Shown one piece after another: positions 31,934 to 41,945 of a stretch of DNA of 64,000 nt (positions are counted from its first letter, which is position 1; every line of letters starts with the position of its first letter). The DNA comes from Vibrio profundi (GTDB lineage: Bacteria > Pseudomonadota > Gammaproteobacteria > Enterobacterales > Vibrionaceae): positions 36,720 to 100,719 of the forward strand of contig NZ_RZIS01000008.1 in the NCBI RefSeq assembly GCF_005281835.1, in the 5' to 3' direction. The position numbers were made by a program, and so were the translations under genes. The notes beneath the pieces were generated by a model, which searched no databases, was not told where the DNA came from, and saw nothing but the letters and a program-made list of their open reading frames with translations.

Positions 31934-33040
31934 TTAGCTTTCTAATGAGATCGCAACGTTAAAACCGTGTTCTTTTAGAACTGCGTGCTGCTTTGCCTTA
32001 TCGATATCAGACGCAACCATTTCTGCACACATTTCTTCCACAGTGATCTCTGGAGTCCAGCCAAGTTTGGCTTTCGCTTTGCTAGGATCGCCAAGTAGCG
32101 TTTCAACTTCCGCTGGACGGAAGAAGCGAGGGTTTACTTTTACAATGACATCACCAACTTTCACTTTTGGTACTTTTTCTGTGTCAATAGCAACCACAGT
32201 AGCAATCTCATCGACACCCTCGCCGGAAAACTCAAGCTCAATACCTGCTTCCTTCGCTGATAAACGAACAAACTCACGAACAGAAATCTGCTTACCTGTA
32301 GCAATAACAAAGTCTTCAGCTTGCTCTTGTTGAAGCATCATCCATTGCATACGAACGTAATCTTTAGCATGGCCCCAGTCACGCAATGCGTCCATGTTGC
32401 CAAGCTCTAGATAAGACTCCAGACCTTGAGAAATGTTAGCAATAGCACGAGTAATCTTACGAGTTACAAACGTTTCACCACGACGCGGTGACTCGTGGTT
32501 AAACAGAATGCCATTACATGCATACATACCATAAGACTCACGGTAGTTAACTACGATCCAGTATGCATACATTTTAGCTACAGCGTATGGAGAGCGTGGA
32601 TAAAAAGGCGTTGTTTCACGCTGAGGAATTTCACGAACCTCACCATAAAGCTCTGAAGTAGAAGCCTGGTAAAAACGAGTTTTCTTTTCCAATCCGTTGA
32701 TACGAATCGCCTCAAGAAGACGCAGAGTACCCATGCCATCTACATCAGCAACATATTCTGGTGATTCAAAAGAAACAGCCACGTGCGACATTGCACCTAG
32801 ATTATAGATTTCATCAGGTTGAATCTCTTTAACCAATCGAATCAAATTTGAAGAATCCGTTAGGTCACCGTAGTGCAGTTTAATATTGGCTCCATCATTT
32901 ACCAACGGGTCAATACGTTCTGTATTATATGATGACGCGCGACGAATAAGGCCGTGTACCTCATAACCTTTCTCTACTAATAGTTCTGCTAAATAAGAGC
33001 CATCTTGACCCGTAATACCAGTAATAAGTGCTTTTTTCAT
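31934..33040 (-). CDS. gmd: GDP-mannose 4,6-dehydratase
   Basis: A 368-aa extended SDR that makes GDP-4-keto-6-deoxymannose. [15 protein letters not shown] (cofactor), [22 protein letters not shown] and [12 protein letters not shown] (YxxxK) are all present and typical of Gmd. The ATG at 33040 (MKKALITG) matches the common family start; a GTG four codons upstream is possible. It feeds fcl immediately downstream. Confidence 0.96.
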   Translation of the reverse strand: MKKALITGITGQDGSYLAELLVEKGYEVHGLIRRASSYNTERIDPLVNDGANIKLHYGDLTDSSNLIRLVKEIQPDEIYNLGAMSHVAVSFESPEYVADVDGMGTLRLLEAIRINGLEKKTRFYQASTSELYGEVREIPQRETTPFYPRSPYAVAKMYAYWIVVNYRESYGMYACNGILFNHESPRRGETFVTRKITRAIANISQGLESYLELGNMDALRDWGHAKDYVRMQWMMLQQEQAEDFVIATGKQISVREFVRLSAKEAGIELEFSGEGVDEIATVVAIDTEKVPKVKVGDVIVKVNPRFFRPAEVETLLGDPSKAKAKLGWTPEITVEEMCAEMVASDIDKAKQHAVLKEHGFNVAISLES

Positions 33041-33082
33041 CAATTTATTCACTTTAATATATAAGACTCAGAAGAGTAGTTA

Positions 33083-34231
33083 CTATTTACGTAACTTCTC
33101 GTAAATATTGACCAATCGATCTGTCATCATGTGCTCTTGATATTGAGCGGCAGTACTTACAGAATTATCACACAATGATTGATAATTAGCGTAAGAGTGT
33201 GCTCTTTGTATTGCTACGTGTAGTGAGTCATGACTTGCTAAAAATCCATTATAGGAATCTACTATAAAATCCTTCCTTGTACCAACATCAAAGCCAATAA
33301 CAGGCACCCCTTGAGACATAGCTTCTAATATAGTTAGACCAAACGTTTCATACCATATTGAAGGTTGTATCAGAAACTTAGCTTCTTTGATCAAAGCTAA
33401 CGTTTTGTCTCTAGGTTGTTTTCCGAGAAAAACTACATTACGGAGCCTAAATCTATCCCTTAACCCATCGATGTCACCAGCACCAACTATGGTCAAAACG
33501 TATTCTTGGTCTAACTTCTCCCAAGCTTCGAGAAGTTTATAAATCCCTTTAGATTCTTCCAAACGACCAACATATATATAGCCACTTCGAACTGTACCAT
33601 TGAATGGGGTCAATTGATTAGTATCGACGAAGTTGGACTTTATATCTAACTTCGACTCAGAGACTCCTAGAGAAAGAATTTTAGCTCTTTGAAATGGTGA
33701 TAGCGTAAGAAACCTGTCAACATACTTGAAACTGTTAGAGTAATGAAAATAAGAGAACGCTACTTGTGCAAACAGGCTTTGAATATATGACTTACGATAG
33801 CACTTGTAAAAAACAGATCTAAATGCCATTTTTCGATTAGTGCAAATTTCACAAATACCATGACCATCTCTGTAAAACACCCCGGATATACACCATAGCC
33901 GATAATTATGCAGGGTTAGTACAACCTTTGCACCAGCTAGGTTTGCAGCTTTAAACACTGACGGACTAACCAAAGGGAAATAGTTGTGCACGTGGACAAC
34001 ATCTATATTTTCACTTGAGACCAAATTGTATATATCATTGTAAACTTCTGATGAAAAAAAAATAGACTTTAACAAGGATGAATACTTTATATTATCGTTA
34101 CACTTTTCATAGATATAAACGTTATTCTCGCCCAACTTTCGTTTTAAAGACACCACTTCTGAATCGAAAACCACGTCTTCTCCGCCTACATTATCGCTTT
34201 TGTATCGGTTGTGAACAAGTAGTAATTTCAT
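33083..34231 (-). CDS. GT4-family glycosyltransferase
   Basis: A 382-aa GT-B enzyme. N-terminal VHVHNYFPLVSP and LHNYRLWC are typical of the family acceptor domain, and GRLEESKGIYKLLEAW with ETFGLTILEAMSQGVPVIG gives the donor-binding domain and E-x7-E motif. A small cysteine cluster (GICEIC) lies in the first domain. A mannosyl- or related transferase is plausible since GDP-mannose is made locally; the linkage is unknown. Confidence 0.88.
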   Translation of the reverse strand: MKLLLVHNRYKSDNVGGEDVVFDSEVVSLKRKLGENNVYIYEKCNDNIKYSSLLKSIFFSSEVYNDIYNLVSSENIDVVHVHNYFPLVSPSVFKAANLAGAKVVLTLHNYRLWCISGVFYRDGHGICEICTNRKMAFRSVFYKCYRKSYIQSLFAQVAFSYFHYSNSFKYVDRFLTLSPFQRAKILSLGVSESKLDIKSNFVDTNQLTPFNGTVRSGYIYVGRLEESKGIYKLLEAWEKLDQEYVLTIVGAGDIDGLRDRFRLRNVVFLGKQPRDKTLALIKEAKFLIQPSIWYETFGLTILEAMSQGVPVIGFDVGTRKDFIVDSYNGFLASHDSLHVAIQRAHSYANYQSLCDNSVSTAAQYQEHMMTDRLVNIYEKLRK

Positions 34232-34233
34232 GT

Positions 34234-35253
34234 CTATTTTCTTATATAAAAGAATGTGCGCTTAATCTTCATAAACACACGGTGAACCTGAAAAAGTAAA
34301 TAAAGTGCCGGCTTTGCTGCAGACGGCGATATGACTGACAACAGTACCCTGTCATAATCATAGTTACCTTTTAATAGGGAAGATATATATATCCAGTCTG
34401 ATTTAGCATCAACATTCAACCTCAAATAAGCGATATTCTTAATTGGGTGATGTCTACGAAAAACTGTTTTGAAAGCATTTTTAACCTTATCTTTACCTTC
34501 GAAAAAATCATCCATAATCATCTTAAAACCATTAATATCGACCAAGTATCGACTTTGGATTTTTCCGGCACCACCAAAACTGTCGTTGCCACCACGCCAA
34601 TATACTAAAGGTTGCTTTATATATTTCAACTGGCATCCCTTATCTATAAAAGAATAAAGCATAAACATATGAGAGTATAGAGTACCTGTATATTTCTCAT
34701 CATAGCAAACATCGTTCCACTTGGAGCGTTTGAAGATGATAGATGATAAATAACCAAATAATGCACTCTGGCTTTGTGCTAAAGTAAAGTATTTATAAAG
34801 CTCCGAGTCATCGGAAAAATTATATATAGAGTCCTCTATACCTTCTTCAAGTAGGTAGTGAACATCGTAAGGTTTCATGTCTAAATCACACAAGTATTCA
34901 CTACAAAGGTAAATATCATGTTTATCGTTGATCTCCTTAAGAACTCTAGTTACAGCGCCCGCTTCGATAAAGTCGTCGCTACCTAACAACCAGCAATACT
35001 CCCCACTTGCTAATTCAACTGTTTTTAAATAATTGATATCAGCCCCCATGTTACTATCCCAACGAAAGTACTTAATATTTGGATAGTCCTCCATGAACCG
35101 AGAAACCATACTTTGTGTATCATCGTCCGAAGCGTTATCTGAAATGACTATTTCTACATCTTCTGACAACTGAGGAATAATATTGGCGAGGGTCTGAGAC
35201 AAATACTCAGACCTATTATAAGTAGGAATACAAAAAGATAGTTTATACTTCAT
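34234..35253 (-). CDS. WbaV/RfbV-like 3,6-dideoxyhexosyl (tyvelosyl) transferase, GT2
   Basis: A 339-aa GT2 enzyme: LSFCIPTYNRSEYL, ISDNASDDDTQ, then YCWLLGSDDF. It shares with Salmonella WbaV (from memory) the blocks GSDD, IYLC, GYLSSIIFKRSKW, YSHMFMLYSF and WRGGNDSFGGAGK. WbaV adds abequose, paratose or tyvelose from CDP-sugars as a side branch. With tyv in the same operon, this is the best tyvelosyltransferase candidate. It overlaps the upstream GT10 gene by 11 bases and has AGGAGA ahead of its ATG. Confidence 0.8.
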   Translation of the reverse strand: MKYKLSFCIPTYNRSEYLSQTLANIIPQLSEDVEIVISDNASDDDTQSMVSRFMEDYPNIKYFRWDSNMGADINYLKTVELASGEYCWLLGSDDFIEAGAVTRVLKEINDKHDIYLCSEYLCDLDMKPYDVHYLLEEGIEDSIYNFSDDSELYKYFTLAQSQSALFGYLSSIIFKRSKWNDVCYDEKYTGTLYSHMFMLYSFIDKGCQLKYIKQPLVYWRGGNDSFGGAGKIQSRYLVDINGFKMIMDDFFEGKDKVKNAFKTVFRRHHPIKNIAYLRLNVDAKSDWIYISSLLKGNYDYDRVLLSVISPSAAKPALYLLFQVHRVFMKIKRTFFYIRK

Positions 35254-36268
35254 TATTTAATTCTCCTATAATCGTAGACGAGAAGTAATCTAAGCTAAAA
35301 ATGCCGTTTCTTCCTTTTTCTAAAAAATCACTTATTGACTTTTGATAAATAGAGTATTCAAGATCAGACATTGATTCCATATACTCAAAAAGTTCGCTAA
35401 TGCTATCAAACTCTCTCATATCAATAAAACACTCTCTAGGAATATGTTCGCTTATATTATCAGCACCCAGATATATAGGGACACAACCGGAAAACAAGCA
35501 ATCGAATATTTTTTCAGAAACATAGCCAGTCAAGCCAACTGCATTCTCATAACACAACGAAAATTTATATCCACGATAAATATCTAACTTACAGTCAACC
35601 TCCCCCTTATAAGTGCTATAGCCAACACCTCTAAGCACAGTTAAGGCTGGAAACCTATTAATTATTCTATGAAAAACATTTCTAGGGGGCACTATTTTAT
35701 TCCACCCTTGACCATACAAATCAAAACTTGTCGGTTGATTATTTTCGAACCAATGAATGAACTCAAGGCGTTTTGAATAAAGTTCTAGAGGATGTTCTGA
35801 AAATTTATTTCCTGATATTAGGCAACAGAGCTTTTTTGTTTCGAAAGGAACGCTAGGAAGTCCAACTGGAAAATCAAAAGCATAACAAAGCTTTACGTAT
35901 TTTGAGTTATCAACAAGATCATCATCATATGTAAAAACCGTAGTGAAGTATTCATGGTAACTAGTATCGATATTTCTAGGGTTAATTATTCCACTTTCCC
36001 AAACCATTAGCTTGGCTTCAATATTATTATTGACGACTTTCGTGTAAAAATCAGAATGAGGTTCAGGACAATCAATGAATATGACACAACTCACCTCAGT
36101 TATATCTATTTCGTCAGAAGTGTAGAAATTAATACCACTTTGTTGACCAACACTTTTTAAGTGTCCCATCTGTTTAAGAAAATCTTTCACGGAGACATCG
36201 CCAACTCCCTTGAGCATATTTCCATTTTCATTCAAGATTTTATAGTTGCTATGAAGTATTACATTCAT
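35243..36268 (-). CDS. GT10-family alpha-fucosyltransferase
   Basis: A 341-aa protein whose C-terminal half carries the GT10 core: YKFSLCYENAVGLTGYVSEK, IFDCLFSGCVPIYLGA and DNISEHIPRECFIDMREF. This block binds GDP-fucose in the family, and the operon encodes gmd and fcl to make it. The N-terminal acceptor domain is divergent, as usual. The ATG at 36268 overlaps the wzy stop as ATGA, so translation is coupled; a TTG at 36277 is an unlikely alternative. Confidence 0.87.
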   Translation of the reverse strand: MNVILHSNYKILNENGNMLKGVGDVSVKDFLKQMGHLKSVGQQSGINFYTSDEIDITEVSCVIFIDCPEPHSDFYTKVVNNNIEAKLMVWESGIINPRNIDTSYHEYFTTVFTYDDDLVDNSKYVKLCYAFDFPVGLPSVPFETKKLCCLISGNKFSEHPLELYSKRLEFIHWFENNQPTSFDLYGQGWNKIVPPRNVFHRIINRFPALTVLRGVGYSTYKGEVDCKLDIYRGYKFSLCYENAVGLTGYVSEKIFDCLFSGCVPIYLGADNISEHIPRECFIDMREFDSISELFEYMESMSDLEYSIYQKSISDFLEKGRNGIFSLDYFSSTIIGELNNEV

Positions 36269-37461
36269 GGACTGCAAGCCTCTTGGTTGTCATGTTTTTT
36301 CATAATTAAAAACTTAGATATATCATTCATACCATATAATATTATACAGATAAACAGTAGTTGATTCATTACACCCTGAGTGGTTAATACCAATGACAAA
36401 CATAAAATTGCGAATATCTTTTGCCCAAAATGCCCCTTTAAAAATAGAAAGAAAGCGAAATAGCAAGATATCACTATCAGCGTGTATACGATCCCATTTA
36501 ACGACAGCATTCCTAAAAATGAATTTGTTGAAGTTGGAATATAGGCTCCCATTTCTATGGCAACCCGTGAAAAATATCTAGAATATTCATCCAAACCAAT
36601 TCCAAAAACAGGGAATTCAGTGAAAATTTCTATATCAGCCAACTGCCCAATAAGCCTTTCTGAACCTGAGGAATGCCCACTCGAAAATTTAATGAGAATG
36701 ACATCCCAAATTGGTGAGAACAATAAAAATAAAGGTGCAAACAAAGTTGGCATAATATAATAGGAAAACCTATAATTATTAGACAAAAATCCAACCATAT
36801 AGAAAATAACGATTGCAATCCCTAAAGTAGAAAATGTAGTTAACATGCAAAGAATGATGCACAACCTTCGATAAATACGCCCCTTCACTACGAAGGACTC
36901 AAAAATCAAGGCTAACATCAAAAATACTTGAAATGCTCCAGCCTCCCAAAACAAACCAGAATTTCTATAATTCCATTGAGATACACCTTGGTAGAAATAG
37001 ATAAATATATGCCGGTAACCTGTTCCCGCATCATTGAAAGAGATAGGTAACGTATAAATGTAATCAGGAAACAAATAACCAAAAACAAACAGAGGGATAG
37101 CTATAAGTGAGTAGCAGAAGGCAATATTAGAATAAGCCAATATAAATCTTTCTTTGGAGAAGAGAATAACAAACAAAAAAGCGATGCTCCACCTAACAAC
37201 ATAGCCTAGGTATGTCGCCGCAGATTCGATATCTTCTCGTATAAAAAACAAAGCCACCAAAAACGACATAAACATCAAAAACAAACAAATAAATCTTGGT
37301 GAGATTCGTACAGGGTTAAAAGTAACCAAACCAATAAGAAGGGCTAGAAATAATAAAAGAAGCTTGCTATACATATTCCCTGAAATGAAGGGGATTAGAC
37401 TTCCGGATAGAACAACCAATATAATTGATGTACAGTACAAAGGAAGACCGCTAATTTTCAT
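36265..37461 (-). CDS. wzy: O-antigen/capsule polymerase (Wzy)
   Basis: A 398-aa protein with about ten or eleven hydrophobic helices and a large periplasmic loop containing RNSGLFWEAGAFQVFL, a motif I associate with Wzy/WaaL-type proteins. A second conserved-looking segment is FPVFGIGLDEYSRYFS. Wzy sequences are very divergent, so the call rests on topology, motif and position in the cluster. The DNA is visibly AT-rich. It overlaps the genes on both sides. Confidence 0.85.
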   Translation of the reverse strand: MKISGLPLYCTSIILVVLSGSLIPFISGNMYSKLLLLFLALLIGLVTFNPVRISPRFICLFLMFMSFLVALFFIREDIESAATYLGYVVRWSIAFLFVILFSKERFILAYSNIAFCYSLIAIPLFVFGYLFPDYIYTLPISFNDAGTGYRHIFIYFYQGVSQWNYRNSGLFWEAGAFQVFLMLALIFESFVVKGRIYRRLCIILCMLTTFSTLGIAIVIFYMVGFLSNNYRFSYYIMPTLFAPLFLLFSPIWDVILIKFSSGHSSGSERLIGQLADIEIFTEFPVFGIGLDEYSRYFSRVAIEMGAYIPTSTNSFLGMLSLNGIVYTLIVISCYFAFFLFLKGHFGQKIFAILCLSLVLTTQGVMNQLLFICIILYGMNDISKFLIMKKHDNQEACSP

Positions 37462-38686
37462 TATCTAGGCATACCGAAGTATAAATTTTGCTAAGGCTCT
37501 CAGATACTACTTTATAGGAGAAACTGTCTAACACTCTATTTCTACTATTGACGGCTAGTCGTTCATTTTCAACAAGGCAATAATTCAAGCCAGTAACAAT
37601 GTCTTCTACGTCACCAAACCTAGCCAAATATCCATTTTCTTTGTGAGACACTATGTCCACAGGACCAGAATGATTGAATGCCACGCAAGGGGTGCCTACG
37701 GACATGGATTCTATAAAAGTTTGGCCAAACGGTTCTTCGAGGGTTGGGGAAAGCAAAACTGAGGCAGCATTGTAAAGCATTGCCATGCTATACTTATCGT
37801 TAATTCTTCCTACTAATTGAATTGGTAAACCTTCAAACACCCCTCCTTCGAGTGAATGTGCACCAAACCCAACAAAAATGACATCATTCCTAAGCCCTAC
37901 CATTAGCCTAATGGCTTCCTTTATATACTCGACCCCTTTTCTTGGATCATTAGTGACATTAACTAATACTATGTGCTTTTCTAGAGATAAAGAGAATAAA
38001 GCTCTAGAATCGACCGTAGACATTGGTTTGAATAATTCAGTATCAATACAATTAGGGATCACGTGAACTAATTTTTTATTTGTGACACTACTAGCTAACG
38101 CGATACTTCTAGACCAGGTGGAAGGGGCAGTAAAATGTACATTTTCATTAAAAAATATCTTTTTCTTTCTTTTTAAAAAGTATTTTGGTATCCATCGACT
38201 CCTTACTGAGGGGCAGTTCGCACAGTCATACTTGAATTGAGTACAACTCCCAACCATATGGCACCCCCCAGTTAAATACCAACTATCATGGAGAGTTATA
38301 ATTACCGGCTTCCCTAATTCAATTAACTTATTAAGGGAATTTAACGATTGAAACCCTCGATTAACCCAGTGAACATGAATAACATCAGAATTTTTCACAA
38401 GAATATTATTACAGATATTTTTACCGATAAAAGGAAATGAAAAATATACATCACTAGATGTACATAATGCCCGGTTAATTAACAAATCAAAAGCAACTCT
38501 TAAATAAGATTTCAATTTACCAGAGTTTGAATTGGTAATTAACTCACTATATTTTTTACCAGACACCCTCTTTTGAACTAGTATTTTTGAGTCGAAGCCT
38601 GAACTATTCAAAGCTTCGCAAAGACGATCAACTGCTATTGCAGCACCTTCTTGGTCGTCTTTATAGCTTAAATGAACTATTTTCAT
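37451..38686 (-). CDS. GT4-family glycosyltransferase
   Basis: A 411-aa GT-B enzyme beginning MKIVHLSYKDDQEGAAIAVDRL, a start typical of WcaC-like transferases. IHVHWVNRGF, TLHDSWYLTGGCHM, a CANCP cysteine cluster and the C-terminal EPFGQTFIESMSVGTPCVAF (E-x7-E) are clear. Donor and linkage are unknown. It overlaps wzy by 11 bases. Confidence 0.87.
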   Translation of the reverse strand: MKIVHLSYKDDQEGAAIAVDRLCEALNSSGFDSKILVQKRVSGKKYSELITNSNSGKLKSYLRVAFDLLINRALCTSSDVYFSFPFIGKNICNNILVKNSDVIHVHWVNRGFQSLNSLNKLIELGKPVIITLHDSWYLTGGCHMVGSCTQFKYDCANCPSVRSRWIPKYFLKRKKKIFFNENVHFTAPSTWSRSIALASSVTNKKLVHVIPNCIDTELFKPMSTVDSRALFSLSLEKHIVLVNVTNDPRKGVEYIKEAIRLMVGLRNDVIFVGFGAHSLEGGVFEGLPIQLVGRINDKYSMAMLYNAASVLLSPTLEEPFGQTFIESMSVGTPCVAFNHSGPVDIVSHKENGYLARFGDVEDIVTGLNYCLVENERLAVNSRNRVLDSFSYKVVSESLSKIYTSVCLDNEN

Positions 38687-38688
38687 AT

Positions 38689-39618
38689 CTATATCTTAAT
38701 CCTCTTACCAAGTAGTTTAAGTACAATCAGCTTGAGTATTGAAGCTTCGATACGGATGTTTTCATTTGAGTATTTTTTTATAAACCCTCGTGGACTAATC
38801 CATTTTTTCCCACTTCGAACAGAGGCATACCAAGTAAACGCAAATACATTAGATATTGTTTTAGAATCTAGTTTACTCTCTACAAAAGCCAGTTTCGCTT
38901 GTGTATAACATTCAGTCAGGTGGCTAAATTTGTCTGATGTAGAAAACGAATCGTCGTGTTCTCTAAAAAATGTCAGTGGTCGATCAATATAACCAAAGTT
39001 GGAGTACTTACCATATGACAATAGATAAAGAAGTAGATCAGGTCCTGCTCCATGAGAATAGAAATCATTAATTGAAGGAGAAACAATAGGGGTATTAATA
39101 GCTGTTCGCAAGTGTTCTAAATGAAAAATGGCGCAACCAGGCGACAATGGAGTATTATTAGACAATATAGAGTTATTAATAAATATGTTTAATGGATATA
39201 GACCACTTTTATTAGAAAATCGATAAGATAACCTTACGCTATCCAAACTTGGTCCAACATTAACGGATGAATAAACAAACGCGGTTTTATCATCCATTAG
39301 CTCAACAGAACTAGTAACAAAGTCCTTACAAATCACATCATCAGAAAATAAAATCTTACCGTATTTTCCATTTGCCAACTCTATACACTTAATCCAATTT
39401 TTTACTGGACCAATATTAGTACTATTTCTGAATATTTTTACCCTACTATCTTCTAGTGCCAAACTAGAAACAATAGACCACGTATTATCGCTACTATTGT
39501 TATCCACAACGATTATTTCAATATTTTCATAATCTTGATTCATTGCACTTTCTAAGGTTTCCCTTATTAGATTTTCCCTATTATATACAGGTATTAAAAT
39601 GCTAACTAACTCACTCAT
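38689..39618 (-). CDS. GT2-family glycosyltransferase
   Basis: A 309-aa GT-A enzyme: VSILIPVYNRENLI, VDNNSSDNTW and LFSDDV. I chose the ATG at 39618, which overlaps the wzx stop by eight bases; the open frame extends 36 codons further upstream but only through wzx coding sequence in another frame. Specificity is unknown. It is separated by two bases from the next GT4 gene. Confidence 0.84.
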   Translation of the reverse strand: MSELVSILIPVYNRENLIRETLESAMNQDYENIEIIVVDNNSSDNTWSIVSSLALEDSRVKIFRNSTNIGPVKNWIKCIELANGKYGKILFSDDVICKDFVTSSVELMDDKTAFVYSSVNVGPSLDSVRLSYRFSNKSGLYPLNIFINNSILSNNTPLSPGCAIFHLEHLRTAINTPIVSPSINDFYSHGAGPDLLLYLLSYGKYSNFGYIDRPLTFFREHDDSFSTSDKFSHLTECYTQAKLAFVESKLDSKTISNVFAFTWYASVRSGKKWISPRGFIKKYSNENIRIEASILKLIVLKLLGKRIKI

Positions 39619-40930
39619 TTTTTTTCCGATATAGTACTCTGTAACACTCGTAAGGTCCAAACAGTGAAAACAATCCAACTGATATAACTGAACCAAGTAT
39701 AATACCATCAACTCCCATCCCCACATACTGAACTAGAATATATGAAATTGGAATGTTGACTAAAGCAGCAATTATTGACGTCTTTATTTGAAGACTAGTT
39801 TCACTTAGACCATTTAGTATCATAGCGAAAATATTATTCCACACTTGAAGAAGTGTAAATATCAATAGAAGAAATATGATTTTTCCACTTACTACCAAAG
39901 TAGCCCCAATCCAGAAGTAAATAATAAGTGGCATGAACAAGGCCAAGATAGATGAACCCAATACAATCAATAAAAAAAGATTCAGCTGCTTTTTTAGCAT
40001 TGACCTAATCCAAGTATAGTCTTGCTTATTATATGCATCGGAATACGAATTCCATAACGGTGCTGAGACAAGACTATAAAATACTGTAACAATACTAAAT
40101 AACCTAAACGCAACATCATAAGCAACAACTTGCTCCGGACCTAGAAGTTGAGTAATTATCAGTCGATCTGTAGTAAAGAGAACTAATACTGCAATCTGAA
40201 TAACAAAAAATTTGCCACCTAATTGCATTGTATTAGACAATCTTGTTTTTTTTATAAGTTTAAGACTAGGTCTATATATAACATTATTCTTGTAAAACCA
40301 TATAGTTAAAAACATATTGGATAAAAATAAAGACACCCCATACGTTATAGACAGGTATACAATATCACCCTTTGTATACCGAGCAAGAATAACTATTAAT
40401 GGAAGCAAGACTAAATTGGCAATTAGTTGCCCTAATACCACTATGTTGGTCTGCTGTGTTGCATTTAAAACTTGATTTATAGTTGATAATATAAAATTCA
40501 ACAATACAAAAAACACTGAAATACTAACAGCTAATTCCAGTGTCTTATTGTCTACTAAGTTTGTATTAAATATTACCGACCAATCTGCATAACGTGTAAA
40601 TATATAAAACAAACAAAAAATAACAAGAGTTATTATTGTTATAGCTGCATAAGTCGTTGAAATATATTCTCTAGCTTCTAAATAATCACCATTTGATATT
40701 GACTCACTTAATTTATTCCTCAACCCATTTCCAATGCCTATATCAAACATAACTAGCCAAGCCAGGACTGATAATAGCGTCGACCAAATGCCATACACCT
40801 CATTACCTAAATAACTAATCATCAAAGGAATGACAAGAAAAGATAATACAAGTGCACTAGTTTTAAATAGAAACGAGCCTTTAATTTGAAGCAAATATCT
40901 ATTAGTTCTCAAAGAAGATTGAGAGTTCAT
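39611..40930 (-). CDS. wzx: Repeat-unit flippase (Wzx)
   Basis: A 439-aa protein with about twelve to fourteen hydrophobic helices of the MOP superfamily, with the N-terminal pattern GSFLFKTSALVLSFLVIPLMI and DIGIGNGLRNKLSE seen in Wzx. It would move undecaprenyl-linked repeat units to the periplasmic face. Its place directly after tyv is the same as I recall for Salmonella group D and Yersinia dideoxyhexose clusters. The DNA is strongly AT-rich. Confidence 0.9.
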   Translation of the reverse strand: MNSQSSLRTNRYLLQIKGSFLFKTSALVLSFLVIPLMISYLGNEVYGIWSTLLSVLAWLVMFDIGIGNGLRNKLSESISNGDYLEAREYISTTYAAITIITLVIFCLFYIFTRYADWSVIFNTNLVDNKTLELAVSISVFFVLLNFILSTINQVLNATQQTNIVVLGQLIANLVLLPLIVILARYTKGDIVYLSITYGVSLFLSNMFLTIWFYKNNVIYRPSLKLIKKTRLSNTMQLGGKFFVIQIAVLVLFTTDRLIITQLLGPEQVVAYDVAFRLFSIVTVFYSLVSAPLWNSYSDAYNKQDYTWIRSMLKKQLNLFLLIVLGSSILALFMPLIIYFWIGATLVVSGKIIFLLLIFTLLQVWNNIFAMILNGLSETSLQIKTSIIAALVNIPISYILVQYVGMGVDGIILGSVISVGLFSLFGPYECYRVLYRKKNE

Positions 40931-40931
40931 A

Positions 40932-41945
40932 TTAACTCAGCCATTCAATCATTCGTCTGATTCCATCTTCTTTGGTTACTTTAGGCTTCCAACCGGTTAA
41001 ATCATTTAGCTTCGAGGAATCAGCTACAAATACTCGCTGATCACTAGACCTAACAGGCAACTTCTCATAATTAAGTTTTATTCCAGTAACACCTTCCAAC
41101 AAACTAAATAATTCTAGAAGAGAAAGGCTATTCTCTATTCCACCACCGACATTAAATGCCTTTCCTGATACTTTTTCTTTATTGTCCAATGAAGAATAAT
41201 ATAATGAAATCATATCATCAGCATGTAATACATCACGAACTTGTTTACCTGTTCCTGAAATAGTAAACGGTTTAGTATCTAGTTTTTCTTTTGCATCAAG
41301 TGCTTTTTGGCAAAACCAGCCAACCCAACCTTGATCATACGTAGCAAATTGTCGCCCACCATACATTGATGAATGCCTAAACACTGTCGTATTCAATCCA
41401 AACAGCCTAGCATAATCAAGCATATACTGATCAGCAGAACCTTTCGAACAGCCATAAGGTGAATGAAAATCAAGCCCCACTTTTTCATCAAAGCCATTGG
41501 GAAGTTCTACACACTGGTAACGTGTGTCGGTTTCCTTGTATTCGAATTGCTCTAAATCCCCATAAACTTTATTTGTTGACGAATAAAAGATTGCTGTTTT
41601 GGGTGAGTAAAGTCGTACAGATTCAAGGATATTAATTGAACCTCCAATGTTCACTTCAAAATCCATATATGGGTTATCAAGAGAAGTAGTCATTGCTACT
41701 TGACCAGCTAGATGAAATATTGCATCTGGCTTGACACGCTCAACTAATCTAGTCACATCATTTTTATTTCGAATATCTCCATGCACAAACTCAAACTCAC
41801 CAAACGTCCGTAACCACGCCAAATTATCTGTTGTACCCAAGCGAGACAAGTTATCAAATACTATTACCTCATAGCCTTGATTAATTCCGTAAGAGGCCAA
41901 ATTACTACCTAAAAAACCACATCCACCAGTAATCAATAATTTCAT
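40932..41945 (-). CDS. tyv: CDP-paratose 2-epimerase (CDP-tyvelose synthesis)
   Basis: A 337-aa extended SDR with strong remembered identity to Salmonella RfbE/Tyv. It shares FDNLSR, FEFVHGDIRNKNDVTRL, HLAGQVAMTTS, SSTNKVYGDLEQ, DFHSPYGCSKG (YxxxK), RHSSMYGGRQFATYDQGW and the SDQRVFVAD end block. The enzyme epimerises CDP-paratose at C2 to CDP-tyvelose. The frame is intact, so tyvelose rather than paratose is the predicted product. It overlaps prt by four bases (ATGA). Confidence 0.93.
   Translation of the reverse strand: MKLLITGGCGFLGSNLASYGINQGYEVIVFDNLSRLGTTDNLAWLRTFGEFEFVHGDIRNKNDVTRLVERVKPDAIFHLAGQVAMTTSLDNPYMDFEVNIGGSINILESVRLYSPKTAIFYSSTNKVYGDLEQFEYKETDTRYQCVELPNGFDEKVGLDFHSPYGCSKGSADQYMLDYARLFGLNTTVFRHSSMYGGRQFATYDQGWVGWFCQKALDAKEKLDTKPFTISGTGKQVRDVLHADDMISLYYSSLDNKEKVSGKAFNVGGGIENSLSLLELFSLLEGVTGIKLNYEKLPVRSSDQRVFVADSSKLNDLTGWKPKVTKEDGIRRMIEWLS

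Noticed and set aside
30891-33040. Colitose or perosamine synthesis from the gmd product
   Set aside because: No 3-dehydratase/aminotransferase of the ColD or Per type uses GDP-sugars here. fcl follows gmd, so GDP-L-fucose is the product. The only PLP-type enzyme is DdhC, which belongs to the CDP branch.
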